Shown here one piece after another: positions 50,530 through 59,431 of a stretch of 64,000 bases of DNA; the first letter of the stretch is position 1, and every line of letters starts with the position of its first letter. Below the pieces are notes generated by a model, which had not been told where the DNA came from, searched no databases, and saw nothing but the letters and a program-made list of their open reading frames with translations. The translations under genes and the position numbers were made by a program. Origin of the DNA: Lewinellaceae bacterium (lineage in GTDB: Bacteria > Bacteroidota > Bacteroidia > Chitinophagales > Saprospiraceae); assembly GCA_020636105.1 (NCBI GenBank), contig JACJYL010000001.1:186001-250000 (forward strand), written 5' to 3'.

Positions 50530-52134
50530 TCATTGTTCTTCCTCCAGGGAGATTAGCATCAATTGCTTTTCCGGGTTGACGTATAAGACTTCATATTTAT
50601 GGGATAGTGTACTTAGGAATTTTTCCAATCCTGGTTCTCTTTTGTAATACAAAGCCCCCAACAAGGTGGCGCCTTTTCCTTTTAGCTCATCAATTACCTG
50701 TTCATTCCATTCCCCTGCCTGGATAGACCAGCCTTGCAGACCGGAGTAATGATAAATTACTGGACTGAGGTCATTACCTCCTTTGTGGATAGTGTAGGCA
50801 CCTGTCATAATGATCCGGGCAGCGCCGGGTGCCAGTTGGTTGATCTCCCGTGCCAGGATCCATTCCGGCTGATGGGAGGGCATCGATTTGTCCCGGGGTA
50901 GATATCGTTCAGGCTTTGAAACCGGTGCTATGGCTAAAATGGCAATGCAGCCTAAAATTGACATAAATTTTGCCCTTTTTGGATCTATACGCTTTATTTT
51001 TAAAGCCATGTTATAAATCATTATTCCAAACCCAATGGTGCCCAGGGACACAAAATAGGCCGCCGAAGGTATGATGGTCAGTTGACGATAATGGGTATCG
51101 TAATTTCCTTCTGCTACAATGATGAAAAAACAGCCAATGGCCAACAGGTAAGCGATGAAAAGCCCTCCTTTTTTGTAAAAGAGGGCAATAAAAACACCCA
51201 AAGCCATCATTAAGAGCCCGGCATTGCCTAAAAGCATCCTTCTCAACCGGGCATAAATTTCAATATACCAGTCTAAGGTGGAAAGCATGGCAATGGTTTG
51301 AAATTTGTTGTGCCCGCCAAACTTCCCGCCGAAAACGCCAAAAACATCAATGGAATTTTTTGAAAGATGATAGGCATAAATGTACCATAACAAAGGAAGG
51401 ATCATTGAAGCGGCGATAGGCATGAATAGTCCCACATATTTTTTGAACTCAAACCTGTATTTTCTAAAATAAATCCATAGCAGCGGCAAAGCCAGGTACA
51501 GACTCGTAGGTTTTAGTGAAAGAGCTAAGGAGAATCCGATAATGAAAAATACCAAATTTATTTTTTTACGATAATCGATCCACTGGGCGAATTGGTAAAT
51601 TGAAAAAACGGAAAAAAATATCATTACCGGCTCGGAAAACAAGTAATTTCTGTAAAAACTCCCCAAAGGGAATATTCCCACAAACAATGCGGTCGTCAAG
51701 GCTAATACTGTCCCGGATTCCCGTTTAACGAGTTTGTAAGAAAAGACAGAAAGCATCAGATAGGCAAGAAAAGTGGTTAGCCGGACGGAATATACATTTT
51801 GACCGAAAACAAGGTACAACAAACTGGCAAAATAGGGTACAATGGGCAATTCCATTGCCGTAACCCGGGGAGGCTCAGCAGGCCATGAAACCTCTGGTTT
51901 TAAAAAATTAAAACCGTTGTGGTAATAGTTGTCGGATATTGCCAGGTAGTCAATCTCCTTCCACTCGGTTCGGTCCAGCGGCGGAGTGTCGATAATAAGG
52001 AGTCTGGCCACCGCCGTCAGGATAAGAATTATCAAAAATATAAGATTTGCCTTTTTGCCGGAAATGCCTTTGTAATGAATTATATTTTCCATTTTGTGGT
52101 CAAAATCGAAAAAAGCATCTTTAATCCATTTCAT
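50530..52134 (-). CDS. GT39-like membrane glycosyltransferase (ArnT/PMT type)
   Basis: About 534 residues from the start at 52134 (MKWIKDAFFDFDHK), which begins one base after the stop of the UbiA-type gene. A frame extending to 52200 would overlap that gene and adds no plausible sequence. It has about 11-12 membrane segments. The first periplasmic loop holds DTPPLDRTEWKEIDYLAISDNYYHNG (split at about residues 48-75), with the acidic residues typical of GT-C transferases that take sugars from polyprenyl-phosphate donors. A soluble C-terminal part (about 415-534) follows. Placed after a polyprenyl-phosphate pentose synthase-like gene, it may use that donor, which is an inference. Confidence 0.8.
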   Translation of the reverse strand: MKWIKDAFFDFDHKMENIIHYKGISGKKANLIFLIILILTAVARLLIIDTPPLDRTEWKEIDYLAISDNYYHNGFNFLKPEVSWPAEPPRVTAMELPIVPYFASLLYLVFGQNVYSVRLTTFLAYLMLSVFSYKLVKRESGTVLALTTALFVGIFPLGSFYRNYLFSEPVMIFFSVFSIYQFAQWIDYRKKINLVFFIIGFSLALSLKPTSLYLALPLLWIYFRKYRFEFKKYVGLFMPIAASMILPLLWYIYAYHLSKNSIDVFGVFGGKFGGHNKFQTIAMLSTLDWYIEIYARLRRMLLGNAGLLMMALGVFIALFYKKGGLFIAYLLAIGCFFIIVAEGNYDTHYRQLTIIPSAAYFVSLGTIGFGIMIYNMALKIKRIDPKRAKFMSILGCIAILAIAPVSKPERYLPRDKSMPSHQPEWILAREINQLAPGAARIIMTGAYTIHKGGNDLSPVIYHYSGLQGWSIQAGEWNEQVIDELKGKGATLLGALYYKREPGLEKFLSTLSHKYEVLYVNPEKQLMLISLEEEQ

Positions 52135-52135
52135 T

Positions 52136-53023
52136 TTAAACAGGGCTATATTTTGAAAAAAACAGAATTGAAATGACCGAGAGAACCCAAAGCAATGCAT
52201 TGATCAAAAATGGTTTGTCAGTAATCATTAATTTGGTAGGATCTCCGCCGTCTTTTTTGATATAAACCAGGTAGAGGTACCTGAACACGCCATAAATGGC
52301 AAGCGGTGTGGTGGCCAGTAGCCATTGGGTACCAAACCTGCTGACTACCTCTTCTGCCATGGTGTAAAGTGAGTAGGTCACAATGGCCGCTCCCGCACTG
52401 ATAAACATGAGTCCGTCCAGGAAAGGCAGGCTATACTGCTCCAGTGATTTTCGGTGTTTTCCCGCTTCGGCCTGTAACATAGCGAGTTCATGACGCCTCT
52501 TTCCAAAGACCAGTAAAAGAGCCAGCATCAGCGTGCAGATAAAAAGCCAGGGAGACACGGCGACTCCAATAGCAAAGGCCCCCGCGACGGCTCTTAATAA
52601 GAATCCCATGGCAATGATCATCACATCCACCAGCACCACCTTTTTCAGGCCCAGAGAATAGGCTAAATTCATAAGAACATAAAAAATTAAAATAATGAAT
52701 AAGCCTTGATTAATAATAAAACTGAGCACCAACCCAAGACCCATCAACAGGAATAAAACGAAAAGTGCAGTAGAAACGGGCAGGTTGCCCGAAGCAATGG
52801 GCCTGTTTTTTTTTACAGGATGTAAACGGTCTGCCTTTTTGTCGCGAATATCATTCATTAAATAAACGCCACTGCTCACCAGACAAAATGCGATAAAGGC
52901 TCCCACACTCAATTGAATGGCCTGGATATTTAAAAAAGAAAGGGAGAAGAACAACGCCGCAAAAACGAGAACATTTTTTGCCCATTGATATGGGCGCATG
53001 CTGATCAAAATATTTCTAATCAT
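52136..53023 (-). CDS. UbiA-family decaprenyl-phosphate phosphoribosyltransferase-like protein
   Basis: A 295-residue membrane protein with about eight to nine helices. It starts with MRPYQWAKNVLVFAALFFS, and the Asp-rich motif is NDIRDKKADRLHPVKKNRPI followed by ASG (about residues 57-80). The second motif region lies near YSLPFLDGLMF. This pattern (RPxQWxKN, HPxKxxRPIASG) is that of decaprenyl-phosphate phosphoribosyltransferases such as Rv3806c rather than of menaquinone or ubiquinone prenyltransferases. The product would be polyprenyl-phosphoryl-5-phosphoribose, a precursor of lipid-linked pentoses. It is tightly linked to the downstream GT39-type gene. Confidence 0.85.
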   Translation of the reverse strand: MIRNILISMRPYQWAKNVLVFAALFFSLSFLNIQAIQLSVGAFIAFCLVSSGVYLMNDIRDKKADRLHPVKKNRPIASGNLPVSTALFVLFLLMGLGLVLSFIINQGLFIILIFYVLMNLAYSLGLKKVVLVDVMIIAMGFLLRAVAGAFAIGVAVSPWLFICTLMLALLLVFGKRRHELAMLQAEAGKHRKSLEQYSLPFLDGLMFISAGAAIVTYSLYTMAEEVVSRFGTQWLLATTPLAIYGVFRYLYLVYIKKDGGDPTKLMITDKPFLINALLWVLSVISILFFSKYSPV

Positions 53024-53060
53024 TTTCGGACTATTTCAAAGCGTTAACCACATCATTTCT

Positions 53061-55925
53061 TCAATGAGTGATGACCACTTTTTTGATGGAATTTTTTCTT
53101 TCGGATTCAAAAGAGAAAAGATAAATGCCCGTCGGGTAATTATTGAGGTCAAGATGGTTGATCCGGGACTTTAAGTTTTCCGTAATAATCAACTGTCCTT
53201 TTGCATTGTAAATTTTTAATATTACCGGGGTTTTGTAATCGTGAATTTCAATATTTAATTTGTCGGAAGAAGCGGGGTTTGGGTATATATTGATGAGCAT
53301 TCCGGCCAAAGTGTTTGTAATGGAATTGACCAGAAGGGTATCGGGGAATATTCGGTACGTTTCAAGCCTTTGTTGCCCAATTTCCACAAAAAGGTTTCCT
53401 TCCTGAATGGTCGCGGAAGCCAGGTTGGTTTCCAGATGGGTTGTTTTCTGTGCAGCAAGAATTTCCGGATTGAAATCCAGGGTAGTGGGGTGATTTAAAG
53501 TATCCATATTCCACAGCCTCAGGATCAGCCCTCCGTTTTCCATGCCTTCTTCTGCAGGTTTCAAGGCCCATAAAAGAACATTCGGATCGCTGATGCTTAC
53601 CAATGAAAAGGTGTCAGGGGGGAGCATAGGGGTTTGTCCACCAATTATTTTTGAGGCCAGTGGATTTTGATGTTCCATGGCGAATTTCATAGAATTTCCT
53701 GCGTTGAAAATGTCATTATAGGTTCGCAGGGCAAAAGAATTTTCAAATTCCGTGAACCCGTTTTGATTGGAAACATTTGGATCGCCAATGGGAATCATCA
53801 TCCCGCCAATTAACACGTTGATCTGGGCTGCACTTTCATCTAGAAAATCATAGGTACTGTTCCCCAGTTTCATAAAAGCAGCTCCTACGTTGGAGAGCGT
53901 AATTCTTTTGTTTGGAGTGCCAATGTCAGCAAAATGATTGAGGGTTTGCCAGTCATGCCGGATGGGTTGATCCGGCCCGGCGTAATGACCTCCGTTGGAA
54001 ACGTATTTTGCTTTTAGAATGGCCCCTAATTCTTCATGCCACAGGGTAGGGTTGTCCATGTCGAAAGAGAAGGCATAGGTTCTTATGTTGTCCCCAAAAG
54101 TTTGTGAAATTTGATTGGTAATATCAATCCTTTTTAATTTTTTGTAGAGGGTAAAATAACTGGTATGCTGTAATGGATGGCCGGAGGTACAGGCAATGGT
54201 TACGGAAACAGGTCCTTTATTTAAAACAGTGGTTTGGCCGTTTGTTCCGTTTCCCTGACCAAAGTCATTCACAAAACGGCCATCGGTTTCGGATACAAAT
54301 TCTTCGGATCCGTTTTCTTTGTCGATCAGACTGGTAATGACGCCCTCCGGAGTTACGGTCAATCGAAAAAAAGAATTTTCAAAAATATTTTCCTCGAAAG
54401 TTGCCGCGTCTTCGGTTTGTGATGGAACTCTGTATTTTATTTCGAAAACTTTATACCCAAGCGCCGGAACATTTTCTGCAAAAATTTGGAGCATCTGTCC
54501 TTCGTCTCCTGCATTGAATTGGAAAGGAACGGCCATATTGCTTTGAAGGTCAATTACCTGGATATTTGCACTTCCGGAGTAATGGAGTTGAACTATATCC
54601 GACCGGGTCCAACCCAACCCGTTGAACACAAAAAAGCGTGTATTTGAATTTTCCAGGGGTATTTTTTGGGCTAAGGCTTCCAGGGAGGCCTGATAAAGGG
54701 AGTCCACATAATTTGACACCTGCTCCTGGAGCATAATATGCCAGTCATTTCGTTCGGCATAACAGCATCCTCCTAGTCCGAAATTGTGTTCCCAGTAAGC
54801 GCCTAACGCCATCCATGCTTTGGTTCGTGACGGGTCATTTGGAGTATAAAACCCTGGCTGAACCAGAGATACCAGACTCGCAAGGGCCTCAGCTGTGCGC
54901 AATTTTTCGACCGAATTCCGTATCTTGGCGGTAACGGGAGCCAAGGTTGCACAGTTGATATCCCATTCATTTCCGTAAGTTACCGATTCCACAGGCAGGG
55001 TTTCCGTGTTAAAAGAGCTTTCAAAATGCTCGAAAAAATCATGCTCGTTTGAAACGTACAATTGCCTGCTGTCATTGGAGTAGTACTCTGCAAGTTCAGG
55101 GAAATAACCCGCCAAAAGTTCTAAAAAATCCCCGGCATGGCCAAAAGCCCCTGCTATGTTGTAGGGGTAATTGATGGTGTTGCATTTGGCTTCACAACTG
55201 GCAATGGCAGAGGAAATACTTGTCGCTTCCGCATAACCACCCAACTTACCTCCCCCGGGAACTGCTGAATCAAGGGAGTACCATTTCATAAGCACCTTGC
55301 TGCCATCTAATCCCTGGTAATGGTAAATTTCATGTGGTCTGTTGGCCAAAAGGGACAAGGGAACTTTTGTCGCACATCCGCAGACTCCTCTCCATGAATA
55401 TTTTGCTCCGGAACCGGCCCAAAGAGAAGCTAAACCAAGGGGAAGGGTTTGGTTTTCCATGCTTACCGCCATATTGATATCCAGGTTAAATTCACGTCCC
55501 AGTTGTCCTGACCAATACATACCACGTAATACAGCCTCAGTAGGCTGGCCGCCGTAAGTGGAAACCAGCCAGTTTAAAGGCAAACTCATATGACCGCTTT
55601 GAAGATGATCGATCAGCCGTTGGAATTGTTCGGGGGTTCTGTTTTGTCGGTAGGTATAGGCATACCAGGAACAGTCCAGGTTATATCGATTTTGATAAGG
55701 CCCCGGCATGTTGAGGGTAGCCTCTGTCAGATCGAGATGGAAATCTATTTCGTTGAGGGCAACCGACTCGTAATCTTGGGCGCTGGCCGACCAAAAAAAG
55801 TCGGTATGATTATCGTTGGCCAGATAAATGTGTTTGAGTTGTGCTTCAAGGTGTAAGGGAGTGAATAAAATAATGCATGACAAGTATAACCATAAGGGGC
55901 GCTTAAGCTGAAATATTCTGCACAT
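53061..55925 (-). CDS. Secreted GH38-like protein with type A T9SS sorting domain
   Basis: About 954 residues from the start at 55925 (MCRIFQLKRPLWLYLSCIILF), which gives a proper signal peptide ending in HLEAQ. A longer frame to 55994 overlaps the upstream gene. The mature N-terminus HIYLANDNHTDFFWSASAQD keeps the H-x-D-x-x-W pattern of GH38 alpha-mannosidase barrels. GQLGREFNLDINMAVSMENQ, YSWRGVCGCATKVP and AGAFGHAGDFLELL follow. A large beta-sandwich domain covers about 450-860. The last 80 residues (INIYPNPASSDKLNIEIHDY ... GIYLFSFESERKNSIKKVVITH) are a type A sorting signal. The family link is divergent, so substrate is unknown. A secreted hydrolase inside a polysaccharide-synthesis cluster is unusual. 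Confidence 0.78.
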   Translation of the reverse strand: MCRIFQLKRPLWLYLSCIILFTPLHLEAQLKHIYLANDNHTDFFWSASAQDYESVALNEIDFHLDLTEATLNMPGPYQNRYNLDCSWYAYTYRQNRTPEQFQRLIDHLQSGHMSLPLNWLVSTYGGQPTEAVLRGMYWSGQLGREFNLDINMAVSMENQTLPLGLASLWAGSGAKYSWRGVCGCATKVPLSLLANRPHEIYHYQGLDGSKVLMKWYSLDSAVPGGGKLGGYAEATSISSAIASCEAKCNTINYPYNIAGAFGHAGDFLELLAGYFPELAEYYSNDSRQLYVSNEHDFFEHFESSFNTETLPVESVTYGNEWDINCATLAPVTAKIRNSVEKLRTAEALASLVSLVQPGFYTPNDPSRTKAWMALGAYWEHNFGLGGCCYAERNDWHIMLQEQVSNYVDSLYQASLEALAQKIPLENSNTRFFVFNGLGWTRSDIVQLHYSGSANIQVIDLQSNMAVPFQFNAGDEGQMLQIFAENVPALGYKVFEIKYRVPSQTEDAATFEENIFENSFFRLTVTPEGVITSLIDKENGSEEFVSETDGRFVNDFGQGNGTNGQTTVLNKGPVSVTIACTSGHPLQHTSYFTLYKKLKRIDITNQISQTFGDNIRTYAFSFDMDNPTLWHEELGAILKAKYVSNGGHYAGPDQPIRHDWQTLNHFADIGTPNKRITLSNVGAAFMKLGNSTYDFLDESAAQINVLIGGMMIPIGDPNVSNQNGFTEFENSFALRTYNDIFNAGNSMKFAMEHQNPLASKIIGGQTPMLPPDTFSLVSISDPNVLLWALKPAEEGMENGGLILRLWNMDTLNHPTTLDFNPEILAAQKTTHLETNLASATIQEGNLFVEIGQQRLETYRIFPDTLLVNSITNTLAGMLINIYPNPASSDKLNIEIHDYKTPVILKIYNAKGQLIITENLKSRINHLDLNNYPTGIYLFSFESERKNSIKKVVITH

Positions 55926-55957
55926 TTGAAATGATTTTTTATGGAAAGGTTTTGGAA

Positions 55958-57217
55958 TCAGGGTTTTACACGAAAATCTCCATTTTTTTGCCACTTATTG
56001 ACAAATGAGAACTGTATCATATAGGTATAAAAAAAAGCGAGCCAAAGAAGAATAAAAGGAATAGTCAATACAAAATACCTGCTGATTGCCGCAACCAAAA
56101 TGCTTCCTCCCAGGTAAATTAGGATGAACAAGGACAGGAAAAAAATCTCGGGAGGAATGGATTTTCGGTGTATCCATGCAGGAAAGAGACTTAATAAAAA
56201 GGGAGCCAACAGGAGAAAATGAGTAAAAAGGTATTTATATGTGGCCCAAACCTGATACTCGAAGGAACTCGGGCCATGACCGACCAACCGTAATATATTG
56301 GCGATGATATTTTTCAGATAACCCTTCGGGTTTTCCAGGATATTTTCTTTGGCGCGAGCGATCAATGCATCATTGCGTTCCACATAGGGGAGTTGAAAAA
56401 TGGAATCAATGAATTGAACATGAACAGAGTCCACCTCCTGTCCTCTTCTTTCGTAAATACTGTCAATTGAAATGAAAGACCCAAATTCCCCGGGCAGGGA
56501 TGAACTCATCCAGTACAACTGTTCCCCTCCGTTGGAAGAAAAATAAAAATGCCTGCCCGTAAGCGAATGGGTATAAACCAGGTAGGGGAGTACAAACAAA
56601 AATCCCAAACCCATGGACAACGCCCATTTTAATCCCGGCTTGTTTTTGGTGATTAAATAATAGATAAGGGATAGGATTAGCGTTACCAGGATGACGTAGG
56701 AAAAAATGTCTCTTGTCAGGGCCAGGTAACCCACCATCATGGCGGCTAAAATGATGTGGATTATTTTGTTTTTGGGGGAACGAGTCATTTTGATGATAAA
56801 ATAGATAAATCCACACAATAAGAAGAGTGCCAAAGGTTCTGTATTGTTCCACTGAAGACGTATCAGCATAGGCCAGTATAACCCTAATGCATAGGCAAAA
56901 AGGGTGGCGCCTCGTTTGGGGAGATAAAACAACAAGCTTTTATAAAAGAAAATAATGGCAAAGAAAAAAAGAACGGCACTGACCATTTTGGGAGCCAGAG
57001 GCGGTAAATTGAGGGCAACAAAAGCCGCGAGATAGAGAGGGTAACCAGGTCCGTTGATGAGGTTCGGGTTATCAGGAGTGGTATAAAATCCTTGTGTAAG
57101 GTTTTCTGCATAGGCAAAATACCTTATTTCGTCTCCAAACAACGCACTTTGTCCCCTGGTAAGCACCAGGAAAAAATACAATAGAAGCAAGGGGAAAAAC
57201 TTAAGTAAATCTTTCAT
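55958..57217 (-). CDS. Multi-membrane GT39-like glycosyltransferase
   Basis: A 419-residue inner-membrane protein with 10-11 hydrophobic segments. The first loop GQSALFGDEIRYFAYAENLT (about residues 23-42) holds the Asp-Glu pair typical of GT-C enzymes of the PMT/ArnT type. Another loop (about 230-290) is periplasmic and soluble. It follows the GT2 gene by two bases, so the two are translationally linked. GT2 enzymes of the dolichol-phosphate mannose synthase type make lipid-phosphate sugars that GT-C enzymes use, which fits this pairing. An O-antigen ligase or polymerase is the other possibility. Confidence 0.7.
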   Translation of the reverse strand: MKDLLKFFPLLLLYFFLVLTRGQSALFGDEIRYFAYAENLTQGFYTTPDNPNLINGPGYPLYLAAFVALNLPPLAPKMVSAVLFFFAIIFFYKSLLFYLPKRGATLFAYALGLYWPMLIRLQWNNTEPLALFLLCGFIYFIIKMTRSPKNKIIHIILAAMMVGYLALTRDIFSYVILVTLILSLIYYLITKNKPGLKWALSMGLGFLFVLPYLVYTHSLTGRHFYFSSNGGEQLYWMSSSLPGEFGSFISIDSIYERRGQEVDSVHVQFIDSIFQLPYVERNDALIARAKENILENPKGYLKNIIANILRLVGHGPSSFEYQVWATYKYLFTHFLLLAPFLLSLFPAWIHRKSIPPEIFFLSLFILIYLGGSILVAAISRYFVLTIPFILLWLAFFYTYMIQFSFVNKWQKNGDFRVKP

Positions 57218-57219
57218 GA

Positions 57220-58389
57220 TTAAAAGCTTTGGTAAACATCAGGCCCTGTTTCTTTTTGGTTGTTATTGGATTCTTTTGGGTTAAATTTATTTTGGTTTTT
57301 CAACAGGGTAGTGTTTATATGAAAGAGTTCGTCGAAGTAGCGTTTGTTTTGGAGGGATAAAAAACCGGTACTCAAAAATTGCAATGAAGTGATCAGGGTT
57401 ATTCCACCTACCATGAAAGAGTAAGGCCGTTCTTTGAATACGGTGGCTACAGCCAATCCGAAACGATCTTCAAAATTGCCAAGCACTAGTGGGATTTCAG
57501 GGAGAATGTTGAATGTCTGGATGAATATCCAGGCGATAATGTAAACGGAGATCAGGAGGAGAACCAATCCGATGCTCATAAAAAAAACATAGGGGCGGAA
57601 AATAAAACCAGACATGAGTCCGCCTGTTATTCCGTTGAAAATCCGGATGCTGGAGGAACGTTTTTTCCCTATTCTTTTTTGAAAACTCCAATCTAAATGT
57701 GCCGGAATTTCAATCACCCTGGCCCTGAGAATAAAACTTTTGAATATGATTTCGGGGTTGATGGCATAGGTGCTTGATTTCAGGTTTAGGTTTTTCAGGA
57801 AGTCCTTTTTGTAGGCCCTCACCATACCTGTAAAGGTGTTGATTCTTCCGGGAGCCATAATCCTCATGATCCTGTTTACCACTTTGCTTAATACCAGCCT
57901 GAAAACCGGGACAGCAGTATTTTTCCCACCTTTCATGTAAGGAGAAGCAATGACGATGTCCGCATCTGTTTCCTGTAATTTTGACAACAACCGGGCAATA
58001 TGATCTTCGGAATAAGTAAGGTCTATGTCCATGACCACAATGTATTCTCCAGTGGCTTCCCTGAATCCTGTTTGAAGGGCTTTCCCCAGGTTACTGTTTA
58101 CCCGGTGATGAAAAACCTTTACTTTTGGATTCTGCTGAGCGATTCTTTCTGCCAGCACTCCTGTTTCGTCTGTGCTGCCGTCATCAATAACTATAATTTC
58201 CCAGCCATATTCTTGTTCCAGCCCTTGCATATAGGCGCATAGTTTATGCAAATGATTTTCTATGATGGCCGCCTCGTTAAAAGCTGGAGTGAGGATGCTC
58301 ACAAAAGGTATTTTAGGCTTTCTGATGTTGGGTTGAATGGTTATCTCTTCCACACCAGGTTCTGGCAAAATGGTACTTTTATCAGGCAT
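57220..58389 (-). CDS. GT2 glycosyltransferase with C-terminal membrane helices
   Basis: A 389-residue enzyme of the polyprenyl-phosphate sugar synthase type. The GT-A domain (about residues 28-260) shows VSILTPAFNEAAIIENHL, WEIIVIDDGSTDETGVLAER, NSNLGKALQTGFREATGEYI and VVMDIDLTYSEDH with the metal-binding DxD-like Asp residues. Two membrane helix pairs at about 270-300 and 325-350 anchor it. Its start overlaps the end of the upstream deacetylase gene by eight bases, and its stop lies two bases before the next membrane transferase gene. It is therefore part of a tight operon of 59431-53061 type order on the minus strand. Confidence 0.92.
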   Translation of the reverse strand: MPDKSTILPEPGVEEITIQPNIRKPKIPFVSILTPAFNEAAIIENHLHKLCAYMQGLEQEYGWEIIVIDDGSTDETGVLAERIAQQNPKVKVFHHRVNSNLGKALQTGFREATGEYIVVMDIDLTYSEDHIARLLSKLQETDADIVIASPYMKGGKNTAVPVFRLVLSKVVNRIMRIMAPGRINTFTGMVRAYKKDFLKNLNLKSSTYAINPEIIFKSFILRARVIEIPAHLDWSFQKRIGKKRSSSIRIFNGITGGLMSGFIFRPYVFFMSIGLVLLLISVYIIAWIFIQTFNILPEIPLVLGNFEDRFGLAVATVFKERPYSFMVGGITLITSLQFLSTGFLSLQNKRYFDELFHINTTLLKNQNKFNPKESNNNQKETGPDVYQSF

Positions 58390-59431
58390 GATGAGTTATT
58401 TTTTTTATTCCATGATCCTTTTGAACCGGTAGATTTTTTTCCGATGTTTTCGGATCCCGGGTTTTCATTGGTCTTTTTCCTGAATGGTGACTTTCCATTA
58501 GGGATTCATAATATTTACTCATATTGGTCAGTTGAAAATGTCGGTTGAGTTTTTCCATAACATGATTGAAGACCTCCACTTTGCGTTCGCTGCTGATATC
58601 CATGCCCGGGAAAAATTTAAGTTGGGGAATCTGGTCTCCTCCAATCAGGTCAAGGGGATGCAACAGGTAACTGGGCCGGGTCCGGGTCAATTGACACAAT
58701 CGTATTGCCAGGTTTAGATAAAGATCCATCAGGCGTAATGACAAACCACTTAAATAGAGCAGGTAACTGAAATGAAAGGGTATTTTGATTACAGGAATGG
58801 TGGTAACGGGAATTTCCATTATGGTTTCTTCCCCGGGCAATTCCCATAAATAAGGTTTTACCGGGCGTAATCCGTCAGAGAAAGTGCCGAAGAGCTCTTT
58901 ACGGGTCTCCCTTTCTTCTTTGCTCAATTTGGCGGTTCGGAAATAGTACATCCTTGCCAGGGGGCCGATGTAAGTTGGCAAGGTGGAGGCATCAAAGTGA
59001 TAACCTCTTTCTTTGAGCACTTCGAGTAGCCCGGGACTCCAGCTGAACCCAGGGCCCCGAAATCCCTTAGTCAACTGGCCGGTTGCCTTTTCTATGGCTT
59101 CTTCGGTGAAGGCGATTTCCTCCGTGATCTTTTCCCTGGAAAAAGTATGCAGCCATGATTCGTGGTTAAAGGAGTGGTTGCCAAGTTCATGGCCATTTCG
59201 AACGAGCTCCTGGAGGTAGTCCTTGTTTTTTTCAAGCGCCGCATCTCTGCCTACAATGAAAAAAGTTATTTTAAGGTTCAGCTTATTGAGTACATCAACC
59301 ACATGGGGAACAAAAGCATCGAGATAAGAAGGGTATTGATCCCAGCCCTGATCTCCGTGAATTTTCATATAAGTCCACTGGTTGTCAAGGTCAAGAGATA
59401 GGCTTGCCAAAGGTTTATGCATAAGTTTCAT
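58382..59431 (-). CDS. Polysaccharide deacetylase family protein
   Basis: A 349-residue NodB-fold enzyme. The catalytic base lies in LSLDLDNQWTYMK (Asp-x-Asp at about residues 14-16), metal histidines in GNHSFNHESW (about 86-95), and the arginine motif in GFRGPGFSWSPGLLEVLKER (about 126-145). These define carbohydrate esterase family 4-like deacetylases, which remove acetyl groups from N-acetyl sugars. No signal peptide is visible, so a lipid-linked or nucleotide-linked substrate is likely. The gene overlaps both neighbours, 17 bases with the oxidoreductase gene and 8 with the GT2 gene. Confidence 0.9.
   Translation of the reverse strand: MKLMHKPLASLSLDLDNQWTYMKIHGDQGWDQYPSYLDAFVPHVVDVLNKLNLKITFFIVGRDAALEKNKDYLQELVRNGHELGNHSFNHESWLHTFSREKITEEIAFTEEAIEKATGQLTKGFRGPGFSWSPGLLEVLKERGYHFDASTLPTYIGPLARMYYFRTAKLSKEERETRKELFGTFSDGLRPVKPYLWELPGEETIMEIPVTTIPVIKIPFHFSYLLYLSGLSLRLMDLYLNLAIRLCQLTRTRPSYLLHPLDLIGGDQIPQLKFFPGMDISSERKVEVFNHVMEKLNRHFQLTNMSKYYESLMESHHSGKRPMKTRDPKTSEKNLPVQKDHGIKKITHHA

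Noticed and set aside
52135..52200. N-terminal extension of the GT39-like protein overlapping the UbiA-type gene
   Set aside because: It reads the end of the UbiA gene in another frame; the start at 52134 follows that stop by one base.
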